The notes: generated from the sequence alone by a model not told the origin. A stretch of DNA of 64,000 bases from Dethiosulfovibrio faecalis (GCF_021568795.1 NZ_JAKGUE010000010.1:1-64000); one strand, 5' to 3'. Shown: positions 17,024 to 25,440, counted from the stretch's first letter. Program-made: numbers and translations.

Positions 17024-18195
17024 GGTACCGCCTCACCACCCTCCGGCTCTTCAGGGAAACCAAGACGCTCTCGCATCCATTCGGCATCCCCTTCATCAGG
17101 GTAGATGTATCCGCCGTTGACGGCGTTCAAGAACACCTCGGACATGATCTTCTTTTCGTCCGGAGTCCCAGAGTCCGATACATCCAGCTCACCGTAGCTT
17201 TCTTGAGGACCAAAGTTCCACTCGATGATCGGACGCCATAGTTGCTCTATCTCCACCTCTGCAAGCTCACGAGCAAGCCAGAGGCAAGCGTCGTTGAACA
17301 TCCGCCAGTGTATCGCCCCAAGAGAATAAGATCCTCCGCCCTCGCCGCCTTCCAGGAGGGAGGGGAGGAACATCGCTCGGTAGAGCATCTTGTTGCAGAA
17401 AGATAGCGCCTGCTCGTATCCTGTCCCCATCGTCGTACCGTTCCCTGAAGTTCCTCCGTTAAGCGTAGAAATCTCGTCTTCCAGCCCTATGGCAAAATGT
17501 GATTTTGAATGAGCCCCGCTAAGGATCTTGTCCATCTGCTCCGTATCCTCAGATTTTCCTACAAGCGCGGGCATTCCAAACCTTTCCAGAGCCACCGCCC
17601 AAAACTTCGGTATCGCTCGTTTGAAGGCATACCACCTCCAGCACCGTCGAAGCCGAGATCTTCCGTAGGGGGTACTCCCAGTCCCGTGGCGGTAGACAAC
17701 ACATTTTTCGACGGGGATATCCAAGTCCTTGCCCCCCGCCGACTGTCTGATCTTCGCTATTCTGATAGCGTTATCCTCCCCCTTGCCGAAGATAAATTTC
17801 AACGTCTGGGGATCGTATGACTGGAGGGACGATAAAGACAAAGCCCCGTTATTCTCAAAAAGAGAAAACTCGGATACGCCGAATCCGTATCCGAGCCCGT
17901 TTTCTAAAAGGCTTCGCCTGGCTTCCTCCAATGTCCCCCTGAGTGACATCTGGCAGTTATCTATCAGGTCTTTTATCTTTTCGTCGGGATGGGAGTAGCC
18001 CCGGATCTTGCCGACGATGGAATAACATAGGTATTCCATTCCGGTCCCTATGGTCTCGTCGTTCAGCATCTCCTTGTACTGAGATGCCTTGTAGTCGTTG
18101 TTCGCCACAGGCTGATCCATAGCGCTCATGAGTTGCATCGCCAGATCGGAATACCCGAACCCAAATACCTTGGATTTCTCTTTCACCTCTGCCAA
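16945..18195 (-). CDS. Portal protein (Mu gp29-like, DUF935)
   Basis: 416 aa. The sequence carries portal-family features: KASQYKEMLNDETIGTGMEY near the start, the GTGSTPYGRSRLRRCWRWYAFK block and a conserved acidic C-terminal part. It forms the dodecameric DNA channel at the head vertex. The start is a TTG with AGGAGG eight bases upstream; no ATG is better placed. It lies between terminase and MuF, as in Mu and PBSX-like head modules. Confidence 0.85.
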   Translation of the reverse strand: MAEVKEKSKVFGFGYSDLAMQLMSAMDQPVANNDYKASQYKEMLNDETIGTGMEYLCYSIVGKIRGYSHPDEKIKDLIDNCQMSLRGTLEEARRSLLENGLGYGFGVSEFSLFENNGALSLSSLQSYDPQTLKFIFGKGEDNAIRIAKIRQSAGGKDLDIPVEKCVVYRHGTGSTPYGRSRLRRCWRWYAFKRAIPKFWAVALERFGMPALVGKSEDTEQMDKILSGAHSKSHFAIGLEDEISTLNGGTSGNGTTMGTGYEQALSFCNKMLYRAMFLPSLLEGGEGGGSYSLGAIHWRMFNDACLWLARELAEVEIEQLWRPIIEWNFGPQESYGELDVSDSGTPDEKKIMSEVFLNAVNGGYIYPDEGDAEWMRERLGFPEEPEGGEAVPWRSRLLRNNSLAGSKESEMTPSKPE

Positions 18196-18210
18196 AAAGA
18201 CACCTCCTTT

Positions 18211-19497
18211 CTATCCGAAAAGGTTGGGAGCTATGCGAGAGCCACCGGAGCGAGGTTTACCTTTAGCCTTTCTCCTACGCAGGTCCTCGACGCTGTACCT
18301 TAAAGCCGCCATAGCGTCGTCGAAGAACTCCACCGGCTCGTCGGCATAAAGTCCGGTTCTTCCGTCCTTCCTCCATCTCCACGACTGGATCTCCTTCAAG
18401 GTCCAGCGACAATCGGGGTGTATGTGGATCTTCAGTCCCTTCAAATAATCTATCTGGGCCCTGACGCTCCCAGACTCCTTCTTTACGGCTAGTGCTTTAT
18501 ATCCAGCCTTCCGCCACATCTTGATCCGATCCGGCTCGGCTGAGTCACACCACATACGAAGATGCTTATCCAATCCCCTTTTGCGGGCTATCTCGATGAT
18601 CTCCGTCGTGTCGTGCTCGTAGACGTAGATCTCGTCGCAGATATAAAGCTCGCCGTCCCTGAACCCTACCGTCAGGATTGCATTGGCATGGTTGAAACCG
18701 AAGTCCTGAGAGTGGACCATAAAGTCGAAACGACCCTTGTCCCGACAGAAATCTTCCACTACGTAACGAGAGAGGATCAGGCCGCCAGTTTCGCCCCACT
18801 CGCCCAGCCCATACACCCGATAGCCGTCGGGATCTTGGACCTGACGGAGCTCCATGCGGCGGTGATACGCCTCATCGATGAATCGGTTGTCCAGATACGT
18901 AGAATGGTGGGTGAAGATATCCGGCGAGGTGATGTCGAAGTATTTCCGTTTGATCCAGTGAGAGGCACTCACCGGGTTAAAGGTGAAGGTGATCTGATAG
19001 TAGAGATTTGGATTATCCAGGAGACCCCTTAGACGGTCGTCCAGAATGTCCACGTCCGACTCCTCCAGCTCTGTTGCCTCCTCGATCCAGATCCAAGTGA
19101 GCTTACCTGTCGGAAAGGTAATGGACTTGACCTTCTCCCTCTGTCTGGCGTCGTTCATACCTCGGAAAATGATCCGGCTTCCGGTGATCCGGCAGGTCAT
19201 CTGGAGAGGGTTTGTGGTGGTGTCCCAGATCAGGTCTGCTTTATCTCCACAGGTGCGAGAGATCGCCCCAAGAAGCTCGGCATAGGTGGAGTCTTTGTTG
19301 GAGCCCTCCACCTTCCTGACCACCAACAGGTTCGCTCCCTTGTACCGAGGATCCATCAGTTTTAGGACGTAGTCCTGAGCTATATTGACGGATTTCCCCG
19401 ACCCGGCTGACCCCTTTAGGACCCGATATCGCTTCCGGCAGTTGTTTGCTACCCGAAAAATCGAATTGAACTCAATCGTTACCCTTTTCATCGCCAT
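18211..19497 (-). CDS. Terminase large subunit (PBSX type)
   Basis: 428 aa. A Walker A motif GSAGSGKS is at residues 29-36 and a Walker B-like LTWIWIEEATE follows about 100 residues later. The nuclease half has HSQDFGFNHANA, an acidic LRMWCDSAEPDRI and a final EPVEFFDDAMAALRY. The enzyme uses ATP to pump DNA into the head through the portal and cuts the concatemer. It overlaps the small subunit gene by 26 bases, so translation is coupled. Confidence 0.95.
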   Translation of the reverse strand: MAMKRVTIEFNSIFRVANNCRKRYRVLKGSAGSGKSVNIAQDYVLKLMDPRYKGANLLVVRKVEGSNKDSTYAELLGAISRTCGDKADLIWDTTTNPLQMTCRITGSRIIFRGMNDARQREKVKSITFPTGKLTWIWIEEATELEESDVDILDDRLRGLLDNPNLYYQITFTFNPVSASHWIKRKYFDITSPDIFTHHSTYLDNRFIDEAYHRRMELRQVQDPDGYRVYGLGEWGETGGLILSRYVVEDFCRDKGRFDFMVHSQDFGFNHANAILTVGFRDGELYICDEIYVYEHDTTEIIEIARKRGLDKHLRMWCDSAEPDRIKMWRKAGYKALAVKKESGSVRAQIDYLKGLKIHIHPDCRWTLKEIQSWRWRKDGRTGLYADEPVEFFDDAMAALRYSVEDLRRRKAKGKPRSGGSRIAPNLFG

Positions 19498-19867
19498 AGC
19501 TCACATAGATCTCCAGCCCCCCTTCCACGTCTATCTTGGACCGATCCACGAACATCCCCAGGTGCTTGCCGAGCAATTCCAGGGCTCGAATCCTGCCCAC
19601 GTGCGACGCACCCTTGCCCTTCAACTCAGCCTCCGCTTTGAGTCTGGTGAGGACATAATCCTGCGTAACCTCAACCCGCTCCCGACGCTCCGTCATCGCC
19701 TCTTGGATAGCCGCCTGGATATGGGGCAAGGTCAGCAGGTTTGCGCCTATCTTCCTGGCACTTCTCTCAGAGTAACCGGCCCGGATGGCCGCCGCCGTGG
19801 CGTTCAGGTCGACGAGATACTCAGAGACAAACGCTTTTTGTTTAGCAGTGAGCTTCTTCTTTGCCAC
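19472..19867 (-). CDS. Terminase small subunit
   Basis: 131 aa from a GTG at 19867, five bases after AGGAGGTGA; a GTG nine bases earlier falls inside that site. The N-terminal LTAKQKAFVSEYLVDLNATA and AAIRAGYSERSARKIGANLL form the helix-turn-helix of the Terminase_2 family, which recognises the packaging site. The C-terminus is acidic and would contact the large subunit. It is the first gene of the late packaging block on this strand. Confidence 0.92.
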   Translation of the reverse strand: MAKKKLTAKQKAFVSEYLVDLNATAAAIRAGYSERSARKIGANLLTLPHIQAAIQEAMTERRERVEVTQDYVLTRLKAEAELKGKGASHVGRIRALELLGKHLGMFVDRSKIDVEGGLEIYVSYGDEKGND

Positions 19868-19902
19868 GGCGGTCACCTCCTAAAAATTCTTCTGGAATCG
19901 AT

Positions 19903-19932
19903 TTGTTTTTTCCGCAACTACTCCCCTACAAT
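19903..19932 (+). promoter_or_regulatory. Promoter for the 147-aa plus-strand gene
   Basis: TTGTTT (19903-19908) and TACAAT (19927-19932) are separated by 18 bases and lie 30 bases before the ATG. This is a good sigma-70-type match that would let the gene be expressed in the lysogen, against the direction of the late operon. Confidence 0.55.
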
Positions 19933-19962
19933 ATGCCCATACCCTAATAAGGAGAGGATAAA

Positions 19963-20406
19963 ATGGACAAAGAGTCTTACAGGCAACCTCACGATCGCTG
20001 TCTAAGCAACACTAAGGAAGAATGCCTTCCAACATGCGAGCATGCAAAATTTCATGAACCCAAAGGATGTAAAATAAAAGACGCTACCAAATGGGAGTGC
20101 GACAATGATTACGAAACTGAGTCATCAATTATTTCTCAAGAACCTTCCTTAGGCGTTTCTAGCGAAGTAAAGGAAGAGGAAGAGAACAGAAAAAAAGAAG
20201 ATAAGCGTTTAAAAGAAAAACAAGATCAAGAAGGGGCCCAATATCAAGCGACAATCCAACAAAGCATCAGCGATGATCTAGTCAAAAAGAAGAAAAAGAC
20301 CGTGGAAGAAAGAAACGAAGAGGAAGAAGAGGAATCTCAAAAAAAACAAAAGGACGGCCTAGACGACGCGAATTTGCCAGAGAGAGACGAAGGCCCCTAC
20401 CTGTGA
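19963..20406 (+). CDS. Highly charged hypothetical protein, opposite to late operon
   Basis: 147 aa. The N-terminal 50 residues hold six cysteines (CLSNTKEECLPTCEH and on), followed by about 100 residues made almost entirely of Lys, Glu, Gln and Asp, likely disordered or coiled coil. It has AAGGAGAGG before the ATG and its own promoter. It is more A+T-rich than its neighbours and lies head-to-head with the terminase gene. This is the layout of a moron, a small cargo gene expressed independently of the lytic programme. No function can be assigned. Confidence 0.6.
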   Translation: MDKESYRQPHDRCLSNTKEECLPTCEHAKFHEPKGCKIKDATKWECDNDYETESSIISQEPSLGVSSEVKEEEENRKKEDKRLKEKQDQEGAQYQATIQQSISDDLVKKKKKTVEERNEEEEEESQKKQKDGLDDANLPERDEGPYL

Positions 20407-20418
20407 TTGGTAAGGGCC
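20392..20418. terminator. Hairpin between convergent genes (possible bidirectional terminator)
   Basis: GGCCCCTACC pairs with GGTAAGGGCC with one mismatch and a short loop that includes the stop codon of the plus-strand gene. There is no T run on either strand, so termination is uncertain. The rest of the stretch up to 20530 shows no gene. Confidence 0.3.
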
Positions 20419-20530
20419 ATCTATCGGGCAAGTCGGGCCTGCACTCCCGAGCTGACTTTCACGTTATCATCATACGCCGATATCATGCAATATCAACGCT
20501 CCTAGAGAGTACGTATGAAGCATTCTATAG

Positions 20531-21019
20531 TCACCATTTCATGGCGGCCTGAAACCCGCTGAGGGCGTCACGGGCTATCCTCCTCGGTATCTCTTTGCGC
20601 TTCCTGGACACCGTGTTCGGAGATAGCCCCACCCGGCGGGATACTTTCTGAAGGGAAGAGGCGTCGCTTATTCTGGACTCTCCACGAACAAAGCGACAAT
20701 GGAGACAAAACACCTTCCAGTCCTCGGCGAAGAACTCCTTTATCGCCCTGGCCGCTTCGGTGATGGACTCCCAACCAGTAGCGTCGATAAGCCGGTGGAT
20801 CTCATCCAGTTTTATGACCTCCGAGAGTATCCGATCAGTGTATGGATTTGTCCGAACCCGAACACCCAGATCATCAGGAGCAACACGAAGCATCTCCAGC
20901 CACTCATCGTCGGTCGGAGGAGGCACTACTCCCAGCAAAACATCAGCCGGTCGCGGATGTCTCTGGATCAACAGCTCTATTATTCCAGTCAGCCGTTCGA
21001 CCTGTCCCATACTGGTCAT
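20531..21019 (-). CDS. Putative late-gene regulator with C-terminal helix-turn-helix
   Basis: 162 aa. The N-terminal two thirds are helical and not recognised. The C-terminus (LQKVSRRVGLSPNTVSRKRKEI) reads as a helix-turn-helix. A protein of this size between the early genes and the terminase is often the activator of late transcription (ArpU/RinA-type position), which is the inferred role. GAGGAGG precedes the ATG, and a strong hairpin lies in the leader. Confidence 0.5.
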   Translation of the reverse strand: MTSMGQVERLTGIIELLIQRHPRPADVLLGVVPPPTDDEWLEMLRVAPDDLGVRVRTNPYTDRILSEVIKLDEIHRLIDATGWESITEAARAIKEFFAEDWKVFCLHCRFVRGESRISDASSLQKVSRRVGLSPNTVSRKRKEIPRRIARDALSGFQAAMKW

Positions 21020-21037
21020 CGCCTCCTCACAGATAAT

Positions 21038-21071
21038 GCCGCCGCTCGATCATCCCCGATCGCACGGCGGC
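21038..21071 (-). promoter_or_regulatory. Leader hairpin upstream of putative late regulator
   Basis: GCCGCCG (21038-21044) pairs with CGGCGGC (21065-21071) and CGATC with GATCG inside it. There is no T run, so it is not a simple terminator. It may shield or stabilise the messenger of the 162-aa gene. Confidence 0.35.
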
Positions 21072-21113
21072 TTTCGCCACCCCAGGCTAGTGTTACGCTA
21101 AATCACCTCGTTC

Positions 21114-21198
21114 ACTTGACATCTGACTACATCCGAATAGGCCTACTTGACATCGATCGTGTAAAGTAGCTCGTATGCTTTCGGGTTTTATGTCAAGT
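21114..21198. repeat. Three copies of ACTTGACAT in an intergenic region
   Basis: ACTTGACATC occurs at 21114-21123 and 21145-21154, and ACTTGACAT in reverse at 21190-21198. The stretch from 21020 to 21212 holds no gene. TTGACA is also a -35 element, but I find no convincing -10 partner at the right spacing. An operator or activator-site cluster is an equal possibility. Confidence 0.4.
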
Positions 21199-21212
21199 AA
21201 CGGGGCACCCAT

Positions 21213-22040
21213 CTACATCGCCTCCTCAAACAACCTGCCCTGCAACGCCACGCCTGGGCTCATCCAGATGCACTCGGTTCGCTCCACAGCCCGGTCTGCC
21301 ATTGTCCTCCGCTGATCCATCGTCCAGCCCTGATACAGATCCTCATAGAGAGGACAACGGTAGCCCGAGACGATCACATTACCCTGCAACCTATGGAGAG
21401 CCTCGGCCAATTCCACATGATCGTCGTCGGTCAGCTCATGGCGATAAGCCTTTGTCCCGTTGTCCGTCCTGGTACTGTGAGGATATGGAGGATCGATGTA
21501 AAACAAGACATCTGGACCGTCGTATCTATCCAGGATCTCTAAGGCTGGACGGCTCTCTATGACCACGCCTTTCAACCGGCTAACGACCTTCCGGATATGA
21601 GGGGGAATACTCACCCAGTCATGTGCCGGGTTCTTATCTCCGCTCCGTTTGGACCGAAACCCGTTGTTCTCGTAGAGGATGCAATATCCCTGCCCCATGA
21701 AGGAACGGACCAATAACCTCCTAGCCTTTTCTGCCGGGTCAGCTGCAGTCTCATGAGCCTCGTCGAACTCATCCCGTGCGAATGGCGTAAGCTCCACCTG
21801 CCGAATCAACTCCCTGGACATGTCGGACCTGAGGACTCGAAACAGGTTCACCACGTCGGCATCGAGGTCGTTCAATACCTCGCCGTGCTTCGCTCGGGGC
21901 TTCCGGAGGAGCACTGATCCGGCCCCTCCGAATGGTTCGACATAGACGTTGTGTCTCGGAAAATGGGAGATGATCCACGGGGCTAACCGCCATTTGCCAC
22001 CGGGATAGCGGAGGATGGGCCGGTCAGGGGGTGCGGTCAT
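21213..22040 (-). CDS. Dam-type DNA adenine methyltransferase (D12 class)
   Basis: 275 aa from the ATG at 22040, preceded by AAGGAGG nine bases away; a longer frame lacks such a site. The order of motifs is that of Dam enzymes: ILRYPGGKWRLAPWI at the start, EPFGGAGSVLLRK (AdoMet site), a helical target region and FYIDPPYPHS (catalytic DPPY). It transfers methyl groups to N6 of adenine. Phage copies can protect phage DNA from host restriction or mimic host marks. It overlaps the small gene upstream and belongs to the early/middle operon. Confidence 0.92.
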   Translation of the reverse strand: MTAPPDRPILRYPGGKWRLAPWIISHFPRHNVYVEPFGGAGSVLLRKPRAKHGEVLNDLDADVVNLFRVLRSDMSRELIRQVELTPFARDEFDEAHETAADPAEKARRLLVRSFMGQGYCILYENNGFRSKRSGDKNPAHDWVSIPPHIRKVVSRLKGVVIESRPALEILDRYDGPDVLFYIDPPYPHSTRTDNGTKAYRHELTDDDHVELAEALHRLQGNVIVSGYRCPLYEDLYQGWTMDQRRTMADRAVERTECIWMSPGVALQGRLFEEAM

Positions 22041-22266
22041 GGCGTAGGTCCTCCTTTTGGATAATCTGCCCCTCGTCATTGACTTTCAGCCCGGTCCATT
22101 CGGGAATGTGCTTGGCAAGATGTAGGTAACCATCGTTGTCAATCCCGAGGATCGGCATTATCTCCCCAGAACCATTTTCGAATCCGATCGTTATACCGTT
22201 CTTTTGATCTCTCATAACCATGTACAGGAAGTCGCCGTCTGGTGTTGGTCTCTCTATACCGGTCAT
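22024..22266 (-). CDS. Small phage protein, unknown
   Basis: 80 aa. It starts MTGIERPTPDGDFLYMVMRD and looks like a single beta-rich domain. The ATG overlaps the stop of the gene before it (ATGA) and its own 3' end overlaps the methylase start. Coupling on both sides supports that it is real; the function is not known. Confidence 0.6.
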   Translation of the reverse strand: MTGIERPTPDGDFLYMVMRDQKNGITIGFENGSGEIMPILGIDNDGYLHLAKHIPEWTGLKVNDEGQIIQKEDLRHDRTP

Positions 22267-22574
22267 TCCTCGCCCCTCGCTTTCTTGATGGCATCCTCTA
22301 TTTTGGAATACCCAGCTACGACAGGGGTCTCTATACGTGTGTCTATAATGCTTTTCGCTATCTCTAGCGCCTCCAGGAGCTCGGCTTTCTCCTTCTTGAG
22401 CCGTGCTATCTCGTCTCGCATCTCAAGAGCTGTAACGATGATCTGTGAATTCCCCTCGACAAACTGATCCGACGGCTGAAATGTGCAGATCCTGTGCCCT
22501 CCGCTTCCCTCAATCTTCGAGACATGGCCCTTTCTGTTTCTGTAAATTACCCACGGTCCCGGTGTGTGGCTCAT
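22263..22574 (-). CDS. Small phage protein with MSHTPGPW start
   Basis: 103 aa from the ATG at 22574, seven bases after GGAGG. The N-terminus MSHTPGPWVI with a following GGHRICTF is a common signature of small phage proteins of unknown function. A helical, Lys/Glu-rich segment (MRDEIARLKKEKAELLEALE) follows and may form a coiled coil. It is part of a row of coupled small genes. Confidence 0.65.
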   Translation of the reverse strand: MSHTPGPWVIYRNRKGHVSKIEGSGGHRICTFQPSDQFVEGNSQIIVTALEMRDEIARLKKEKAELLEALEIAKSIIDTRIETPVVAGYSKIEDAIKKARGEE

Positions 22575-22588
22575 CACGCCACCTCCAA

Positions 22589-22834
22589 TCACATAAAATC
22601 GCCGAGGTTGTCGTTGACGAAAACCAGGTTGACTGTCTTGGGGTGCCAGTCTGATTCTGGCTTTTTTGTCATTTCAAAGTTAGGCCACATAATCAGAGCG
22701 TACCCATTATGTGGGTCGTCCCCATTTTCATCTGGCGGATAGATACTATGCGCCTCCACCTCTGCATCTAGCCAACTCTCATCCTTGTCTATCAGTTTTT
22801 GGAGTCGCTCCATCAAGTCCCGTACTGTCTTCAT
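22589..22834 (-). CDS. Small phage protein, unknown
   Basis: 81 aa, from an ATG with GAGGTAG upstream. It contains a helical start (MKTVRDLMERLQKLIDKDES) and a beta part with YALIMWPNFEM, ending VNLVFVNDNLGDFM. No family is recognised. It sits in the coupled small-gene block. Confidence 0.55.
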   Translation of the reverse strand: MKTVRDLMERLQKLIDKDESWLDAEVEAHSIYPPDENGDDPHNGYALIMWPNFEMTKKPESDWHPKTVNLVFVNDNLGDFM

Positions 22835-22852
22835 CACGCTACCTCGCTTTCT

Positions 22853-23104
22853 CTAGTCATCCAGCTCAACATCCGCGCCGAGCTCTCCCCCGGCGATCCG
22901 CTTGAACACGATGATCGAGGACTCGTTGAAGCCATTTTTACGGTCCCATTTCCTGGTCTTCCTAGCGCACCTCATAGCCTCTTCCTCAGTATCGAAATCC
23001 CCGATAATCTCGCAGTCCAATTCAGCCTCATAGACGATGTATCGCCCGTATCCAGGCACTCGCCTCTTGCCCGAATGTCCACTTTTGTCTATCATTTTGC
23101 TCAT
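22853..23104 (-). CDS. Small phage protein, unknown
   Basis: 83 aa, basic at the N-terminus and acidic at the C-terminus. The ATG overlaps the stop of the preceding gene (ATGA) and has GGGGAG eight bases upstream. The middle has YIVYEAELDCEIIGDFDTEE, an alpha/beta pattern without known family. Confidence 0.55.
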   Translation of the reverse strand: MSKMIDKSGHSGKRRVPGYGRYIVYEAELDCEIIGDFDTEEEAMRCARKTRKWDRKNGFNESSIIVFKRIAGGELGADVELDD

Positions 23105-23274
23105 GAGAACAGCTCCCCCTGTCGCTCCTCGAGGACTCGCCGCTCGGCGGCTAACTGCTCCTCCAGGACGGCGATCTCTCGACGGAGTTCTGCACGTCTG
23201 GAATCCATATATTCCTTATCCAGTCTTTCTCTTAAGACGAATATAGAGTCTTTGAGACTGTTAATACTTGTCAT
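23101..23274 (-). CDS. Small coiled-coil protein, unknown
   Basis: 57 aa from the ATG at 23274 with AAGGAAGG eight bases upstream; a TTG 42 bases earlier is the alternative. The protein is nearly all helix, rich in Glu, Arg and Leu (LRREIAVLEEQLAAERRVLE), and likely a coiled coil. It is the first gene after the repeat array. Confidence 0.55.
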   Translation of the reverse strand: MTSINSLKDSIFVLRERLDKEYMDSRRAELRREIAVLEEQLAAERRVLEERQGELFS

Positions 23275-23340
23275 TTCAGCGACCTTCCTTCTCGTCTTCT
23301 GAATTATTTTTCCCAAGTGATCATGTCAGCCTCCGATACC

Positions 23341-23441
23341 GTGACCGTGACCGTGACAGCGTGACACCCCTAAAGGGGTGTTGTCACGCTTGTCACGCTA
23401 CAGGCCGTGACTTGTCACGCTCTTGTCACGCTTGTCACGCT
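23341..23441. repeat. Iteron-like cluster: TGTCACGCT repeats, candidate origin
   Basis: The 9-mer TGTCACGCT occurs five times (23382, 23391, 23413, 23424, 23433) and once inverted as AGCGTGACA (23358). Three GTGACC/GTGACA units lie just left of these (23341-23358). Counting the core, GTGAC or GTCAC appears ten times in about 100 bases. The inverted copy and the first direct copy flank a CCCCT/AGGGG stem. The array directly follows the primase-helicase gene and touches its stop codon. Iterons beside a replication gene suggest an origin; an operator array is the alternative. Confidence 0.65.
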
Positions 23442-25440
23442 ATATTTGACCTCTGTTTTCCTTCAAATACAGGACAATAGTTGAGACCTCAATTTCGTCG
23501 GTTGGCCTGTAAAAATCGTTAGATGCGATTAAAATTCCCTTTTTAACAAGCCCGTCTCTACCCCTCGAAAAGGCCTGTCTTTTTGCCGTTGAATTATCTT
23601 GAGGCGACCTCTCGTAATAAACCTCTCTCCACTCTTCAAGATGGACGCCGGAAAATCCCTTTGAGGTTAGTCTGCCTTTTTTATAGGCTGCTTCCCTATA
23701 GGTATTCATTGCGAAATTCAACGATTCAGGGAGCTTCTTTTTTGGTTCTATGTCCGTTTCTTCTTCTCTCGCCCTCAACACGACCGTAGTAACCTGATCG
23801 CCGTCCTCGTCTATCCAACCGGGTACATCGATCTCCTCTTGTTGCAGTTGGATCGGCTGTGCCAACTCGGTATCCTTGGACTTGGTCTGTTCCACGGTGA
23901 TAGCTCCACTACCCTTGTTACAGACGCTTATTTCGATGTCCTGGGCCCCTTTCCATGCGGAAGACCCCCTAGCCCTCTTTTGAGCTTCCTGGGCCACTCC
24001 CGTGTGGTGTACGAGCAACACGGAGCAATCGAACTCCCTCATCAGCCTCGAACAGGCATCCAGCATCGTCTTTGCGTCCTGGGCGGAATTCTCATCGCCC
24101 TGAAGGAATCTATGTAGCGTATCTATCACGATCAGGGATACCGGCATTCCAGTTTTGGAGATGTTTTCCACCGTCCGCCGATATCCCTCTGCGGTGTTGA
24201 GGTCGCAGCCGTCCCGACTAACCCATAAAGATAGCGTCTTGGGAGCTACTCCGAAGTAGGATAGCCAGCCGGCTATCCTCGCCTTGAGGCCGTAATGCCC
24301 TTCTCCTGCCAGATAGATCACCCCTCCATGTCTGACCCTGTTGTCTTGCCAATCATCTATGTCGGAGGCTATACGGAGAGCCATGTCGATGGCCACGAAG
24401 GTCTTTCCCGATCCGGAGGGACCGAACATCATCATGCAGGCGTTGGCCTGTACCCATCCCTTTATGAGCCATTTGATGGGAGCTGGCTTCTTTACGAACT
24501 CGGAAACGGGAATCAGCCAATCGGGCTTATCCGTTCCCTCGAGGAGCTCTTTCAGATCATGACCGGCCATGTGGTAATCGTTGGCATCCCCGAGTTCCGG
24601 AGGGATAATTACCGTCGCTCCCGATCTATCTGCCGCCTCTTTTGCGCATTTTTGCCCCGTCCCGGATTCGTCGTTGTCTCCGACAATCACCAGGGGGTTA
24701 TTCGGATATGTCTGTCGGATCGACTGAGCTACTGGGATGAGGTTATTGGCGTTATACCCTATGATTACCGAGGCTCCGGTCACCTCGTGGATCGTGGCCG
24801 CCGTGGCGTAGCCCTCGGCCATGTAGATTTTGGAACCTTCGCCGGGGATCATGAAGAAGCATCCTGAAACCTTGCCCCCCGGGTGGAACTGTTTGTTACC
24901 CTCTTTGTCAATGTACTGGAGAGAGACCATCTCGCCTGTGGAGTCGTAAACAGGGATGATCAAACGCCTATCCCCGTTCGTCATTTTCAAGCCGTGGTTC
25001 TTGACTCCCTTTCTGATCAAATAAGGGTGATTCTCGGTCGCATCGGAGGCACCTTCCCAAATCTTTTTGACCGTAGCCGCCGCCATAGCTTGAGACCTAG
25101 CAAGCTCCGCCTCTCTGATCTCTCTGGCTTTCCGGATGTTCTCTCTTATCGTTTGTTCTTCTTCAGGGGAGAGTTCACGAGATATTTCGGCTCTCCATGT
25201 ATAGCTATATTCTTCTTTCCAATCACCGAAAGCTCCCGCAGGAACTCCGTCTCCAAACAAGATGTACCATCCGCTTTTATCGTGTTTTTTGCCTGATCCA
25301 GTATGGAATCGGTTGATCTTGCCGTTCATCCTCACATCGGAAGGCGACGTAAGCCCCGCCCGTTCTACAGCTTGCCTGAATTGCTGCTCCGGAGGGTCGT
25401 TGTTGGTTCTCACCGGCTGCTGGAATGGGATAACGGCCAC
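23440..25440 (-). CDS. Phage primase-helicase (TOPRIM plus RepA-like AAA ATPase)
   Basis: 666 aa. The first 200 residues are an uncertain N-terminal primase part. A TOPRIM domain follows (about 204-290: IYMAEGYATAATIHE, then IVGDNDESGTG). A RecA-fold ATPase begins near 320 with Walker A GPSGSGKT (340-347), Walker B SLIVIDTLHRFL and SVLLVHHTG. The last 100 residues look like a winged helix. It would unwind DNA and make primers for phage replication. The start is GTG, six bases after AAGGAGGT. The iteron-like array lies at its 3' end. Confidence 0.88.
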   Translation of the reverse strand: MAVIPFQQPVRTNNDPPEQQFRQAVERAGLTSPSDVRMNGKINRFHTGSGKKHDKSGWYILFGDGVPAGAFGDWKEEYSYTWRAEISRELSPEEEQTIRENIRKAREIREAELARSQAMAAATVKKIWEGASDATENHPYLIRKGVKNHGLKMTNGDRRLIIPVYDSTGEMVSLQYIDKEGNKQFHPGGKVSGCFFMIPGEGSKIYMAEGYATAATIHEVTGASVIIGYNANNLIPVAQSIRQTYPNNPLVIVGDNDESGTGQKCAKEAADRSGATVIIPPELGDANDYHMAGHDLKELLEGTDKPDWLIPVSEFVKKPAPIKWLIKGWVQANACMMMFGPSGSGKTFVAIDMALRIASDIDDWQDNRVRHGGVIYLAGEGHYGLKARIAGWLSYFGVAPKTLSLWVSRDGCDLNTAEGYRRTVENISKTGMPVSLIVIDTLHRFLQGDENSAQDAKTMLDACSRLMREFDCSVLLVHHTGVAQEAQKRARGSSAWKGAQDIEISVCNKGSGAITVEQTKSKDTELAQPIQLQQEEIDVPGWIDEDGDQVTTVVLRAREEETDIEPKKKLPESLNFAMNTYREAAYKKGRLTSKGFSGVHLEEWREVYYERSPQDNSTAKRQAFSRGRDGLVKKGILIASNDFYRPTDEIEVSTIVLYLKENRGQI

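Noticed and set aside
23341-23441. Short repeats as a CRISPR array
   Set aside because: Units are only 9 bases, are adjacent or a few bases apart, and include inverted copies. No spacers of regular length and no cas genes.
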